Below, one piece after another: positions 1 to 8,282 of a stretch of DNA of 10,881 nucleotides. Position numbers and translations under genes: made by a program. Origin of the DNA: Mycobacterium sp. (lineage in GTDB: Bacteria; Actinomycetota; Actinomycetes; Mycobacteriales; Mycobacteriaceae); assembly GCA_029256565.1 (NCBI GenBank), contig JAQSXQ010000034.1, positions 1 to 10,881 on the forward strand, written 5' to 3'. A model generated the notes under the pieces. It saw nothing but the letters and a program-made list of their open reading frames with translations, ran no database searches and was not told the DNA's origin. Numbering within the stretch: the first letter of the stretch is position 1; each line of letters opens with the position of its first letter.

Positions 1-461
1 ACGGCCTCGCACGCCCCGGAGAGCACCATGCCGACCATGTTCGTCATGCCGGGATGCGCCCCGCTGCCGAAGATGGTCGAACGTCCCGTCTGGCAAGCCT
101 TTCGGATGCGGTCGAGATCCTCGGGTGACTGCTTGCCGCCGGTGATCCAGGCCGCGCTCGAGCACACGTTCACCCCGGCCTCGAGTAGGCGGACCAGCTC
201 GTCGACGCTGGGCCACAGCGGGTTGTAGCAGCAGGCGTCGGCTCCGAGGGCGATGAGTGCGTCGACGTCGTCGGTGGCCGTCACGCCCGTCGGCTCGGGC
301 CATCCGGCCAGTTCAGCGGCGTCGACGCCCACCTTGTCGGCGCCGTGCGCGTACACCCCGACCAGTTCCATGTCGGAGCGCCCGATGATCGCGTGCAGGG
401 AGCGTCTGCCGATGTTGCCGGTGGTCCACTGGATCACCTTCAGCGGTCGGTCGGTGGTCAT
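1..461 (-). CDS. NAD(P)-binding Rossmann oxidoreductase, dihydrodipicolinate reductase-like (3' end outside window)
   Basis: The visible 153 residues begin MTTDRPLKVIQWTTGNIGRR, a short N-terminus leading straight into a Rossmann beta strand and a glycine-containing dinucleotide loop (TTGNIGRRS, residues 13-21). A second region, about residues 98-104, gives NVCSSAAW, and HPGMTNM follows near residue 137. This pattern matches the mycobacterial proteins usually named dihydrodipicolinate reductase N-terminal domain proteins or NAD(P)H-dependent amine dehydrogenase-like. Family members are about 340-360 residues, so more than half the protein lies left of the window. True DapB in lysine synthesis is a different, shorter protein, so the substrate here is unknown. 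The ATG at 461 is preceded by GAGGAGG at 473-467 with 5 nt spacing, which fixes the start. It is divergent from the RidA-family gene, whose family removes reactive enamine/imine intermediates. A functional link between the two is possible but unproven. Confidence 0.75.
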   Translation of the reverse strand, partial: MTTDRPLKVIQWTTGNIGRRSLHAIIGRSDMELVGVYAHGADKVGVDAAELAGWPEPTGVTATDDVDALIALGADACCYNPLWPSVDELVRLLEAGVNVCSSAAWITGGKQSPEDLDRIRKACQTGRSTIFGSGAHPGMTNMVGMVLSGACEA

Positions 462-609
462 GCGCGCCTCCTCGGCGGTCGGGCGACGGCGGCTCAGTAG
501 ACACCTCGGTGAATATGTATACGCCAGCGGCGTTGTCGCGACCGTGGGACCGCGACCCTGGCATGATCTGTGCGATGCAGCACTTCCTGCCGCGACCGGG
601 TTCGGCGGC
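462..609. promoter_or_regulatory. Divergent intergenic region with AT-rich island and 6-bp inverted repeat
   Basis: These 148 bases separate two divergently read genes and should hold both promoters. Most of the stretch is GC-rich, but 511-522 (GAATATGTATAC, including the palindrome GTATAC at 517-522) is an AT-rich island of the kind seen at -10 regions, and it could serve either strand. No convincing -35 element is paired with it. An inverted repeat GTCGCG (535-540) and CGCGAC (551-556), arm centres 16 bp apart, lies between the island and the RidA-family start and could be a regulator site. Promoter assignment is inference from composition and position only. Confidence 0.3.
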
Positions 610-613
610 GTGA
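563..613 (+). other. Possible 16-codon upstream ORF overlapping the RidA-family start
   Basis: An ATG at 563 opens a reading frame MICAMQHFLPRPGSAA whose TGA (611-613) overlaps the proposed GTG start of the next gene in a GTGA arrangement. A second in-frame ATG lies at 575. This is the geometry of translational coupling, and the downstream GTG has no clear Shine-Dalgarno of its own. No strong ribosome-binding site is visible before 563 either, and ORFs this short arise by chance in high-GC DNA. It is therefore a candidate only. Confidence 0.2.
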
Positions 614-1011
614 CCGGTATCCGCTCGTTCGCGTTCACTCCCGATCAGGGCGTTCCGCCCGGTGTCGCGCCGTTCGCCCACGCCACGGCCGCCGGCCAGA
701 CCCTCTACGTCACCGGGCAGATGCCCACCGATTCCTCGGGCGCCGTGGTCGGATCGGACGTCGCGACGCAGACCGACCAGGTGATGCGCAACCTGCTGCG
801 CGTGACCGAGTTGTGCGGTGGCACGGCGTCCGACGTGGTCTCGGTCCGCGCCTATCTGCTCGACTGGTCGGACTACGCCGCGTTCAACGAGGCCTACGCG
901 CCGTGGTTCCCCGACAGGCTGCCCTCGCGTACGTGCGTGGGTGTGACGGGTCTCGCCGTCGGCGCGCTCGTCGAGATCGACTGGACGTGCTGGCGGTCCG
1001 ACGGCTGGTAG
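610..1011 (+). CDS. RidA (YjgF/YER057c/UK114) family protein
   Basis: This 133-residue protein has the full RidA-family pattern: an early FAHATAAGQTLYVTGQMPTD segment (residues 22-41), a middle DVVSVRAYLLDWSDYAAFNEAY segment broken here as VSVRAYLLD and YAAFNEAY, and a C-terminal LPSRTCVGVTGLAVGALVEID. The conserved arginine (R107) and glutamate (E122), which in RidA bind the carboxylate and position the water, are both present, so imine/enamine deaminase activity is plausible. RidA proteins are cytosolic homotrimers that hydrolyse reactive 2-aminoacrylate-type intermediates from PLP enzymes. The GTG at 610 gives the normal family length. The frame is open much further upstream, but that extension has no family resemblance and runs antisense through the neighbouring oxidoreductase. 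Its exact subgroup and substrate are not determined. Confidence 0.85.
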   Translation: MTGIRSFAFTPDQGVPPGVAPFAHATAAGQTLYVTGQMPTDSSGAVVGSDVATQTDQVMRNLLRVTELCGGTASDVVSVRAYLLDWSDYAAFNEAYAPWFPDRLPSRTCVGVTGLAVGALVEIDWTCWRSDGW

Positions 1012-1019
1012 CCGACCTC

Positions 1020-1039
1020 GGGGAACGATGGTTGTCCCC
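1020..1039 (+). terminator. Weak stem-loop after the RidA-family gene
   Basis: GGGGA at 1020-1024 can pair with TCCCC at 1035-1039 around a 10-base loop, starting 9 bases after the stop codon. There is no T-tract behind it. Mycobacterial terminators often lack a T-tract, but the 5-bp stem is short, so this is only a candidate. The remainder of the 110-base gap to the next gene (1040-1121) shows no recognisable promoter motif. Confidence 0.2.
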
Positions 1040-1121
1040 AGTGCCGAGTTCATCCACGAGCGGCCCGTTCTCCGGCTCCTGACGACCGGGATGCGTCGCG
1101 CGGCCCGCCTACGGTCACGCC

Positions 1122-1836
1122 ATGCGTACCGAACAACCCACCGACAGGGCGCAGCGGCGCCTCTCCGGCACCGACGGGTCCGGCACCGACGACTCCGATG
1201 ACGACGCGTCGGACACCTCGCTGGCGCGGTGGCTGCCCGACACCCCGCCGACCGGGCGGGCGCAGTGGCTGACTGCGCTGCGGGCCGATCCCGGCCGGGC
1301 CGGTGTCATCGGTCTGTCCATGGTCGGCGTCCTCGCCGTGGCGGTCACCGTGCTGACACTGGCGGGCAACGATCCACCGCCCGTCGTGTCGGCGAATCTG
1401 CCGGCCCGGGTTGGTGACGCTGACCACCGGTGCCCGCGTCGACGACGCGCTGGCCGCGGCGGGCGGCGTCCTCGACGGCGCCGACCTCCTCGGTCTGAAC
1501 GTCGCACGCCGGGTGGCCGATGGCGAGCAGATCGTCGTCGGCATCGCGGGTCCGCCCGGTGCGCCGCCGGCGATGGGGAGTTCGATCACGTCCGCGCCGG
1601 GTGACGCCGACCCGGCGGCCGCGGGCGGTTCCGACGCCGCGCCCGGTCCGGTGAACCTCAACACCGCAACCGTCGAGCAGCTCGACGAACTCCCCGGCGT
1701 CGGCCCGGTGACGGCGTCCGCGATCATCGCCTGGCGCGACGCGAACGGGCCCTTCACGGGTGTCGAACAGCTCGGCGAGGTCGACGGCATCGGCCCGGCG
1801 CGGCTGGAGAAGCTGCGTGACCTGGTTCATGTGTGA
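1122..1836 (+). pseudogene. comEA: ComEA-like DNA-binding protein gene, disrupted by a frameshift
   Basis: ComEA proteins are membrane-anchored, extracytoplasmic DNA receptors. The first half reads from ATG 1122 in one frame: an acidic, polar cytoplasmic segment, then one membrane helix at about residues 60-81 (GVIGLSMVGVLAVAVTVLTL), then PPPVVSANLP at about 1400. From 1402 the family sequence continues in a different frame: RPGLVTLTTGARV, DALAAAGG and NVARRVADGEQIVVG are the rest of an SLBB domain, followed by a linker and two helix-hairpin-helix motifs (LDELPGVGPVTASAI and LGEVDGIGPARLEKL), ending at TGA 1836. Without correction the first frame runs into arginine-rich nonsense and stops at 1604. 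The joined product would be about 238 residues against roughly 297 for the M. tuberculosis homologue, and the first SLBB strand and linker are missing. That suggests an internal deletion of non-triplet length rather than a single base error, though an assembly error is possible. An internal TTG/GTG start at 1411/1414 would give a protein with no membrane anchor. Confidence 0.75.
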
Positions 1837-3377
1837 CCTCGTCGAACGTGACTGGCCCCGGGTTGACGGCGGCCGGGGTCGACCTCCGGCTGGTACCGGC
1901 GGCCCTGACCGCCTGGGCGGCCACGGCGACGGGAATCCTGTGGCACGTGGCGGCTGCGGCCGCCGTCGTGGTGATCGCGACGACGGCCGCGGCGTGCGCG
2001 TCGATCCGCCTGCGCGACAGCGCCGACGAGCGGGCCCGCCCCTGGTGGCCCGCGGTGGCAGTCGGGGTGATCGGCGCGGCATTCGCCTGTTCGGTCGCGC
2101 TGCGCGTCGACCACGTCGAGCACCACCCGATCGCAGACCGGATCGGAGACACGGTCTCGGTGACCGCGGTCCCGGTCGAGACGCCCCGGGTGGTCGCGGG
2201 CTCCCGGGTGATGTTCCGGGCCGTGCTGCGTGCCGTCGACGGCCATCCCCAGGCCGGCCGCGTCCTGGTGTTCGCCTCGGTGGTCGGCTACGGCGACGTG
2301 ACCGCGGGCCGCCCGGCCGACTTCCGCGCGCGCGTCGGCAAGCCGGCCCGTCGGGACCTGACCGTGGCCGTCCTGTCGGCCACCGGCGAGGCGCACCTTG
2401 GCGAGGCCGGTGCGGTGCACCGCGTCGCCGCGGCGGTGCGGCGTGACTTCGCCGACACGGCTCGCGCGGTCCTGCCTTCGGAGCAGGCGGCGATGCTGCC
2501 TGCGTTGACGCTCGGCGACACCTCGGCCGTCGCGCAGACGACCGTCGCCGACTTCCGCACCGCAGGACTGGCCCACCTGACCGCGGTGTCGGGCGCCAAC
2601 GTCACGATCGTCTGCGGCACGGTCCTGCTGTCGGCCATGGTGGTGGGGCCACGCATCGCCGTCGCCCTGGCCTCCATCGCCCTGGTGGCGTTCGTCGTGG
2701 TGGTGCAGCCCACGGCCAGCGTGCTGCGCGCGGCGATCATGGGCGCCGTCACGCTGCTGGCGGTGGTCTCGCACCGCAGGCGGCAGGCGATTCCGGCGCT
2801 CGCCGCGACGATCCTGGTGGTGCTGATCGGATGGCCGGAGATGGCCGTCGACGTCGGCTTCGCGCTGTCGGTATCGGCTACTGCCGCGCTGGTGCTGATC
2901 GCCCCGGCCTGGTCGGCCGCACTCGTGGCGCGGCGGTGGCCGAAGCCGCTCGCCGACGCGGTGTGCGTGGCCGTTGCGGCACAACTGATCACCGCGCCCC
3001 TGGTGGCCGGGATCTCGGGTGCCTTCAGCATCGTCGCCGTGTTCGCCAACCTCACGGTCACGATCGTCATCGCCCCGATCACCGTCCTTGGAACGGCAGC
3101 GGCGGCGATCTGCAGCGCCTGGCCCGACGCGGCGGGGCTCCTGATGCGCTTCACCGGACCGCAACTGTGGTGGTTGCTGCGGGTCGCGAAGTGGGCGGCC
3201 TCGGTTCCTGGCGCTGCACTTCCAGTGCCGTCGGGTCTGGCGGGCGTGGTGTTCGTGGCGGCGACGGTAATCACGTCGATCGTGCTGTGGCGGTGGCGAT
3301 GGGGTCGGGTGATCCTGCTGTGGTGCGCCGTCGGCGCGACGGCGTGGGCGGCGGCGGGCGACGTCGGCGGGGCGTGA
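1833..3377 (+). CDS. comEC: ComEC/Rec2-family membrane channel protein, without nuclease domain
   Basis: This polytopic inner-membrane protein belongs to the family that carries single-stranded DNA across the membrane in naturally competent bacteria. At 514 residues it has a hydrophobic N-terminus (about residues 22-58 and 74-92), a soluble OB-like segment (about 100-185), and the ComEC core: LPALTLGD near 222-229, HLTAVSGANV at 248-257, RAAIMGAVTLLAV from 299, and many following helices. It ends soon after the last helix (LWRWRWGRVILLWCAV, 485-500), so the C-terminal metallo-beta-lactamase domain of Bacillus ComEC is missing. As I recall, this short form is normal in mycobacteria (514 residues in M. 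tuberculosis). GTG 1833 overlaps the comEA stop (GTGA), implying translational coupling. Since comEA here appears broken, coupling and pathway function are in doubt. Natural competence is not established in mycobacteria. Confidence 0.9.
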   Translation: MTSSNVTGPGLTAAGVDLRLVPAALTAWAATATGILWHVAAAAAVVVIATTAAACASIRLRDSADERARPWWPAVAVGVIGAAFACSVALRVDHVEHHPIADRIGDTVSVTAVPVETPRVVAGSRVMFRAVLRAVDGHPQAGRVLVFASVVGYGDVTAGRPADFRARVGKPARRDLTVAVLSATGEAHLGEAGAVHRVAAAVRRDFADTARAVLPSEQAAMLPALTLGDTSAVAQTTVADFRTAGLAHLTAVSGANVTIVCGTVLLSAMVVGPRIAVALASIALVAFVVVVQPTASVLRAAIMGAVTLLAVVSHRRRQAIPALAATILVVLIGWPEMAVDVGFALSVSATAALVLIAPAWSAALVARRWPKPLADAVCVAVAAQLITAPLVAGISGAFSIVAVFANLTVTIVIAPITVLGTAAAAICSAWPDAAGLLMRFTGPQLWWLLRVAKWAASVPGAALPVPSGLAGVVFVAATVITSIVLWRWRWGRVILLWCAVGATAWAAAGDVGGA

Positions 3378-3389
3378 CACCATCGTGGC

Positions 3390-4343
3390 GTGACGCAACT
3401 GCACCTCGTTCTGGGTGACGAAGAACTGCTCGTCGAACGGGCGGTGTCGGACGTGCTCCGCATCGCGCGCAAGGACGCCGGCACCCACGACGTGCCGGTG
3501 AACCGCATGCGGGCCGGAGAGATCAGCCCGAACGAGTTGGCGGAGTTGCTCAGTCCGTCGCTGTTCGCCGACGAACGCGTCCTGGTGCTCGAGTCGGCCG
3601 CCGATGCGGGCAAGGAGGCGGTGACGCTCATCGGCGAGGCGGCAGCCGATCTTCCGCCGGGCACGGTGCTGGTCGTGGTGCACACCGGTGGCGGCCGCGC
3701 GAAGTCGCTCGCCGACCAGCTGAAGAAGCTCGGCGCCGAGGTGCACCCGTGCGCGAAGCTCACCAAGCCCTCCGAGCGCGCGGACTTCGTCAAGCGGGAG
3801 TTCCGTACGCACCGGGTCAAGGTGGGTGACGACGTGGTGACCGCACTGCTCGACGCCGTCGGATCCGATCTGCGCGAACTCGCGGCCACGTGCTCACAAC
3901 TCGTCGCCGACACCGGTGGCGAGGTGGACGTCGCCGCGGTCCGCCGCTACCACAACGGCAAGGCCGAGGTGAAGGGCTACGTGATCGCCGACATGGCAGT
4001 CACCGGCGACGTCGAGGGAGCGGCCGAGGCGCTGCGGTGGGCGGTGATGGGTGGTGAAGCGCACGTGGTGCTCGCCGACGCGCTGGCCGAGGCGGTTCAT
4101 TCGATCGCGCGCATCGCGCCGCTGTCGGGGAACCAGCATCAGGTGGCCAGTGAAGTAGGCATGCCGCCGTGGCGGGTGCAGAAGGTGCAGCGGCAGGCGC
4201 GTCGGTGGGACCGGGACTCGGTGGCCGAGGCGATGCGGCTGGTCGCAACCCTCAATGCAGACGTCAAGGGCGCAGCGGCAGATGCCGACTACGCCCTCGA
4301 GGCTGCGGTGCGCAAGGTCGCCGAACTGGCCGGCGGGAACTGA
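3390..4343 (+). CDS. holA: DNA polymerase III, delta subunit
   Basis: HolA is the delta subunit of the clamp loader; it binds and opens the beta sliding clamp during DNA replication. The 317-residue protein begins TQLHLVLGDEELLVERAV, the family's typical opening (HLVLGDEELLV, residues 5-15). A Rossmann-like AAA+ domain covers about residues 1-140 (DERVLVLESA at 61-70, GTVLVVVHTGG at 91-101), a small helical lid follows with GSDLRELAATCSQL (158-171), and a helical collar domain reaches the C-terminus (DVKGAAADADYALE, 291-304). As expected for delta, there is no Walker A motif. Length matches the mycobacterial homologue (about 316). The GTG start at 3390 lies 12 bp after comEC, so it is probably cotranscribed with it; the ribosome-binding site is weak. 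It converges on rpsT with a 24-bp gap. Confidence 0.93.
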   Translation: MTQLHLVLGDEELLVERAVSDVLRIARKDAGTHDVPVNRMRAGEISPNELAELLSPSLFADERVLVLESAADAGKEAVTLIGEAAADLPPGTVLVVVHTGGGRAKSLADQLKKLGAEVHPCAKLTKPSERADFVKREFRTHRVKVGDDVVTALLDAVGSDLRELAATCSQLVADTGGEVDVAAVRRYHNGKAEVKGYVIADMAVTGDVEGAAEALRWAVMGGEAHVVLADALAEAVHSIARIAPLSGNQHQVASEVGMPPWRVQKVQRQARRWDRDSVAEAMRLVATLNADVKGAAADADYALEAAVRKVAELAGGN

Positions 4344-4367
4344 GCGCCCGCGAAGGAGCTACTCGCC

Positions 4368-4628
4368 TCAGATCTTGTTGAACGCGATGGCCAGCGCGGA
4401 CTTCTTGTTGGCGGCCTGGTTCTTGTGGATGACGCCCTTGCTGGCGGCCTTGTCGAGCTTGCGCGTCGCGAACGCCAGCAGTTCGCCGGCCTTGTCCTTC
4501 TCACCTGCGTCGACGGCCTCGCGGAACCCGCGGACAGCCGTGCGAAGTTCGGACTTCACCGACTGATTGCGCAGCCGGGCACGCTCGTTGGTGCGGATGC
4601 GCTTTTCCTGCGACTTGATATTGGCCAC
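4368..4628 (-). CDS. rpsT: 30S ribosomal protein S20
   Basis: S20 is a small helical protein that binds 16S rRNA in the 30S subunit body. The 86-residue product starts ANIKSQEKRIRTNERARLRN, the canonical S20 N-terminus of the MANIKSQ(K/E)KR type, and contains KGVIHKNQAANKKSALA near the C-terminus (residues 64-80), the family signature. It is strongly basic. The start codon is GTG at 4628, with AAGGA at 4640-4636 and 7 nt spacing. holA beside a convergent rpsT is the usual actinobacterial arrangement. No frameshift or unusual residue is visible. Confidence 0.97.
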   Translation of the reverse strand: MANIKSQEKRIRTNERARLRNQSVKSELRTAVRGFREAVDAGEKDKAGELLAFATRKLDKAASKGVIHKNQAANKKSALAIAFNKI

Positions 4629-4635
4629 GCGTCAG

Positions 4636-4640
4636 TCCTT
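4636..4640 (-). promoter_or_regulatory. Ribosome-binding site of rpsT
   Basis: AAGGA on the minus strand lies 7 nt upstream of the GTG start codon of rpsT and supports that non-ATG start. Confidence 0.7.
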
Positions 4641-4696
4641 CGAATTACGTATCGGAAATGGTCGAGTATGGGCGCCCTGCGGGGCAGCGACGGTTC

Positions 4697-4726
4697 AGAT
4701 TACCAGCGAGCGGGTGAAATGCCCAA
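4697..4726 (-). promoter_or_regulatory. Candidate housekeeping promoter of rpsT
   Basis: On the minus strand, TTGGGC (4726-4721) and TAATCT (4702-4697) are separated by 18 bases, a spacing and sequence compatible with the main sigma factor (consensus TTGACA/TATAAT; matches 3 of 6 and 4 of 6). Transcription would begin near 4690, leaving a leader of about 60 bases before the rpsT GTG. This is a pattern match only. The rest of the 140-bp divergent gap (4629-4768) also holds GGGGCAG three times (4681-4687, 4752-4758, 4761-4767), the last two in tandem just before the ATP-grasp start. No clear promoter was found for that rightward operon. Confidence 0.45.
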
Positions 4727-4768
4727 AGTGAAGGCCGTGGTCAGCCGAGACGGGGCAGTTGGGGCAGC

Positions 4769-6462
<1,694 letters not shown>

Positions 6463-6463
<1 letters not shown>

Positions 6464-7440
6464 TGTTGGCGCGCAACGCAGAATCGCTGTACTGGATCGG
6501 CCGCTACGTCGAGCGGGCCGACGACACCGCTCGAATCCTCGACGTCACCGTGCATCAGCTGCTGGAGGATTCCAGCGTCGACCCCGACCAGGCCTCGCGG
6601 ACGCTGCTGAAGGTGCTGGGCATCGAGCCGCCGGACACCGAACTCGACCTCTGGTCGCTGACCGACCTGGTGGCGTTCAGCCGCGACACCCACGGTGGCT
6701 GCTCGATCGTCGACTCGATCTCGGCGGCACGTGAGAATGCCCGCGGCGCACGCGAAGTCACGTCCACCGAGATCTGGGAGTGCCTCAACACCACCTACAA
6801 CGCCCTGCCGGAGCGGGAGCGTGCGGCCAAGCGTCTCGGACCGCACGAGTTCCTGTCCTACATCGAGGGACGCGCGGCGCAGTTCGCCGGGCTCGCCGAC
6901 TCGACGTTGTCCCGCGACGACGGCTATCGGTTCATGGTGCTCGGCCGTGCGATCGAACGCGTCGACATGATCGTGCGGCTGCTGCTGTCGCGTGTCGGCG
7001 ACAGCGCGTCGTCACCGGCCTGGGTGACGGTGCTGCGTTCGGCGGGTGCACACGACACCTATCTGCGCACTTACCGCGGCGTGCTCGACGCCGGTCGCGT
7101 CGTCGAGTTCATGATGCTCGACCGCCTGTTCCCGCGCTCGGTCATGTACTCCCTGCGGCTGGCCGAACACAGCCTCGACGAGTTGCACCACCGCAGGCTC
7201 AATCGCGTCGGTGCGACCGCCGAGGCCCAGCGCCTGCTCGGCCGCGCCCGTAGCGAACTGGAGTTCCTGCGCCCCGGAGTCCTGCTCGAGTCACTGGAGA
7301 CCCGGTTGGGCGACCTGCAGCAGACGTGCGCGGACATCGGAGAAGCGTTGGCGCTGGAGTACTTCCATTCGGCTCCGTGGGTGGCGTGGAGCGATGCCGG
7401 CCGCGACGGCGCACTGGTGATCGAAGAGGGCGAGGTCTAG
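6463..7440 (+). CDS. Alpha-E domain protein (DUF403), partner of the ATP-grasp enzyme
   Basis: The 325-residue all-helical protein starts LARNAESLYWIGRYVERADD, the hallmark opening of the alpha-E family (RNAESLYWIGRYVERA, residues 4-19), named for conserved acidic residues in helices. Further family segments include EIWECLNTTYNALP (about 104-117) and GYRFMVLGRAIERVDMIVRLL (about 154-174, here split as FMVLGRAIERVDM). The fold has no proven activity; it is nearly always encoded beside, or fused to, the circularly permuted ATP-grasp protein, implying a joint complex or pathway. Its ATG (6463) overlaps the previous stop by one base (TGATG), with AGGTG at 6450-6454 and 8-nt spacing, so translation is probably coupled. 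Length matches the M. tuberculosis homologue as I recall it (325). No unusual feature is seen within the gene. Confidence 0.92.
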
Positions 7441-7442
7441 AC

Positions 7443-8282
7443 ATGTGGCGTCTTCGAGTCGTCCATTCCACCGGGTATGCGTACAAGTCCCCGGTGACTG
7501 CGTCGTTCAACGAGGCCCGGCTGACCCCGCGGTCGGACTCCCGGCAGAACGTCATCCTGAACCGCGTCGAGACGGTTCCGGCCACGCGGTCCTACCGGTA
7601 CGTCGACTACTGGGGCACGGCGGTGACGACGTTCGATCTGCACGCTCCGCACACCGAACTCGAGGTGACCTCGTCGTCGGTCGTCGAGACCGAGGAGGGC
7701 GTCATGCCCGAGGACGACGTGACGTGGGAAGACCTGCAGACCGAAGCGGTGATCGACCGCTTCGACGAGATCCTCACCGGCACCGAGTACACGCCCGACA
7801 GCAAGCGCCTGGCGCGGGTGGGGCAGAAGATCGCCAAGGAGCACGCACCGAGGGAGGCCGTCGTCGCGGCGGCGAACTGGGTGCACGGCGAACTCGCCTA
7901 CGTTCCCGGAACCACGGGTGTGCACTCCTCGGGCCTCGACGCGCTACGGGAGGGCAAGGGCGTCTGCCAGGACTACACGCACCTGACGCTGATCCTGTTG
8001 CGCAGCATGGGAATTCCCGCGCGCTACGTATCGGGTTATCTGCATCCCAACCGGGAGGCCGCGGTGGGGGAGACCATCGAGGGCGAGAGCCACGCGTGGA
8101 TCCAGGCCTGGACCGGCGGGTGGTGGAACTACGACCCCACCAACGACAAGCACATCAACGAGCAGTACGTCAGCGTCGGCGTCGGCCGTGACTACGCCGA
8201 CGTCAGTCCGCTCAAGGGCATCTACTCCGGTGAGGGGTCCACCGACCTCGACGTCATCGTGGAGATCACCCGGCTGGCGTGA
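7443..8282 (+). CDS. Transglutaminase-fold cysteine protein (transglutaminase-like protease/ligase)
   Basis: This 279-residue protein has an N-terminal beta domain (about residues 1-80, WRLRVVHSTGYAYKSPV at 2-18), typical of the bacterial transglutaminase-like N-terminal region, followed by a papain-like transglutaminase core. The catalytic triad is intact: Cys175 in GKGVCQDYTHL, His218 in GESHAWIQAW and Asp231 in WWNYDPTND. Known members of this superfamily hydrolyse or transfer at peptide or glutamine amide bonds; the substrate of this one is unknown. No signal peptide is seen, so it is probably cytosolic. The ATG at 7443 lies 2 bases after the alpha-E stop, with GAGG at 7432-7435 and 7-nt spacing; the frame is open further upstream but family length and N-terminal homology favour this start. 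It is third in the operon. Its last 17 bases overlap the convergent RNase Z-like gene. Confidence 0.93.
   Translation: MWRLRVVHSTGYAYKSPVTASFNEARLTPRSDSRQNVILNRVETVPATRSYRYVDYWGTAVTTFDLHAPHTELEVTSSSVVETEEGVMPEDDVTWEDLQTEAVIDRFDEILTGTEYTPDSKRLARVGQKIAKEHAPREAVVAAANWVHGELAYVPGTTGVHSSGLDALREGKGVCQDYTHLTLILLRSMGIPARYVSGYLHPNREAAVGETIEGESHAWIQAWTGGWWNYDPTNDKHINEQYVSVGVGRDYADVSPLKGIYSGEGSTDLDVIVEITRLA

Noticed and set aside
253..609. N-terminal extension of the RidA-family gene to a start at 253
   Set aside because: The extra 119 residues have no family similarity and are antisense to the divergent oxidoreductase; RidA proteins are about 130 residues, matching the GTG at 610.
1402..1420. Programmed ribosomal frameshift in comEA
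   Set aside because: No slippery heptamer or downstream structure is evident, and a shift would not restore the missing SLBB strand and linker; deletion or sequence error fits better.
1827..3812. Very long open frame on the minus strand (661 codons) opposite comEC and holA
   Set aside because: The translation is dominated by Arg, His and Asp with no recognisable family motifs, typical of antisense frames in high-GC DNA; the plus strand carries clear comEC and holA.
2288..3913. Second long minus-strand frame (541 codons) in the same region
   Set aside because: Ser/Thr/Ala-rich low-information translation opposite two well-supported genes; no start signal or family similarity.
4344..4367. Possible bidirectional terminator between holA and rpsT
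   Set aside because: Only a 4-bp pairing (GCGA/TCGC) can be formed in the 24-base gap and there is no T-tract on either side.
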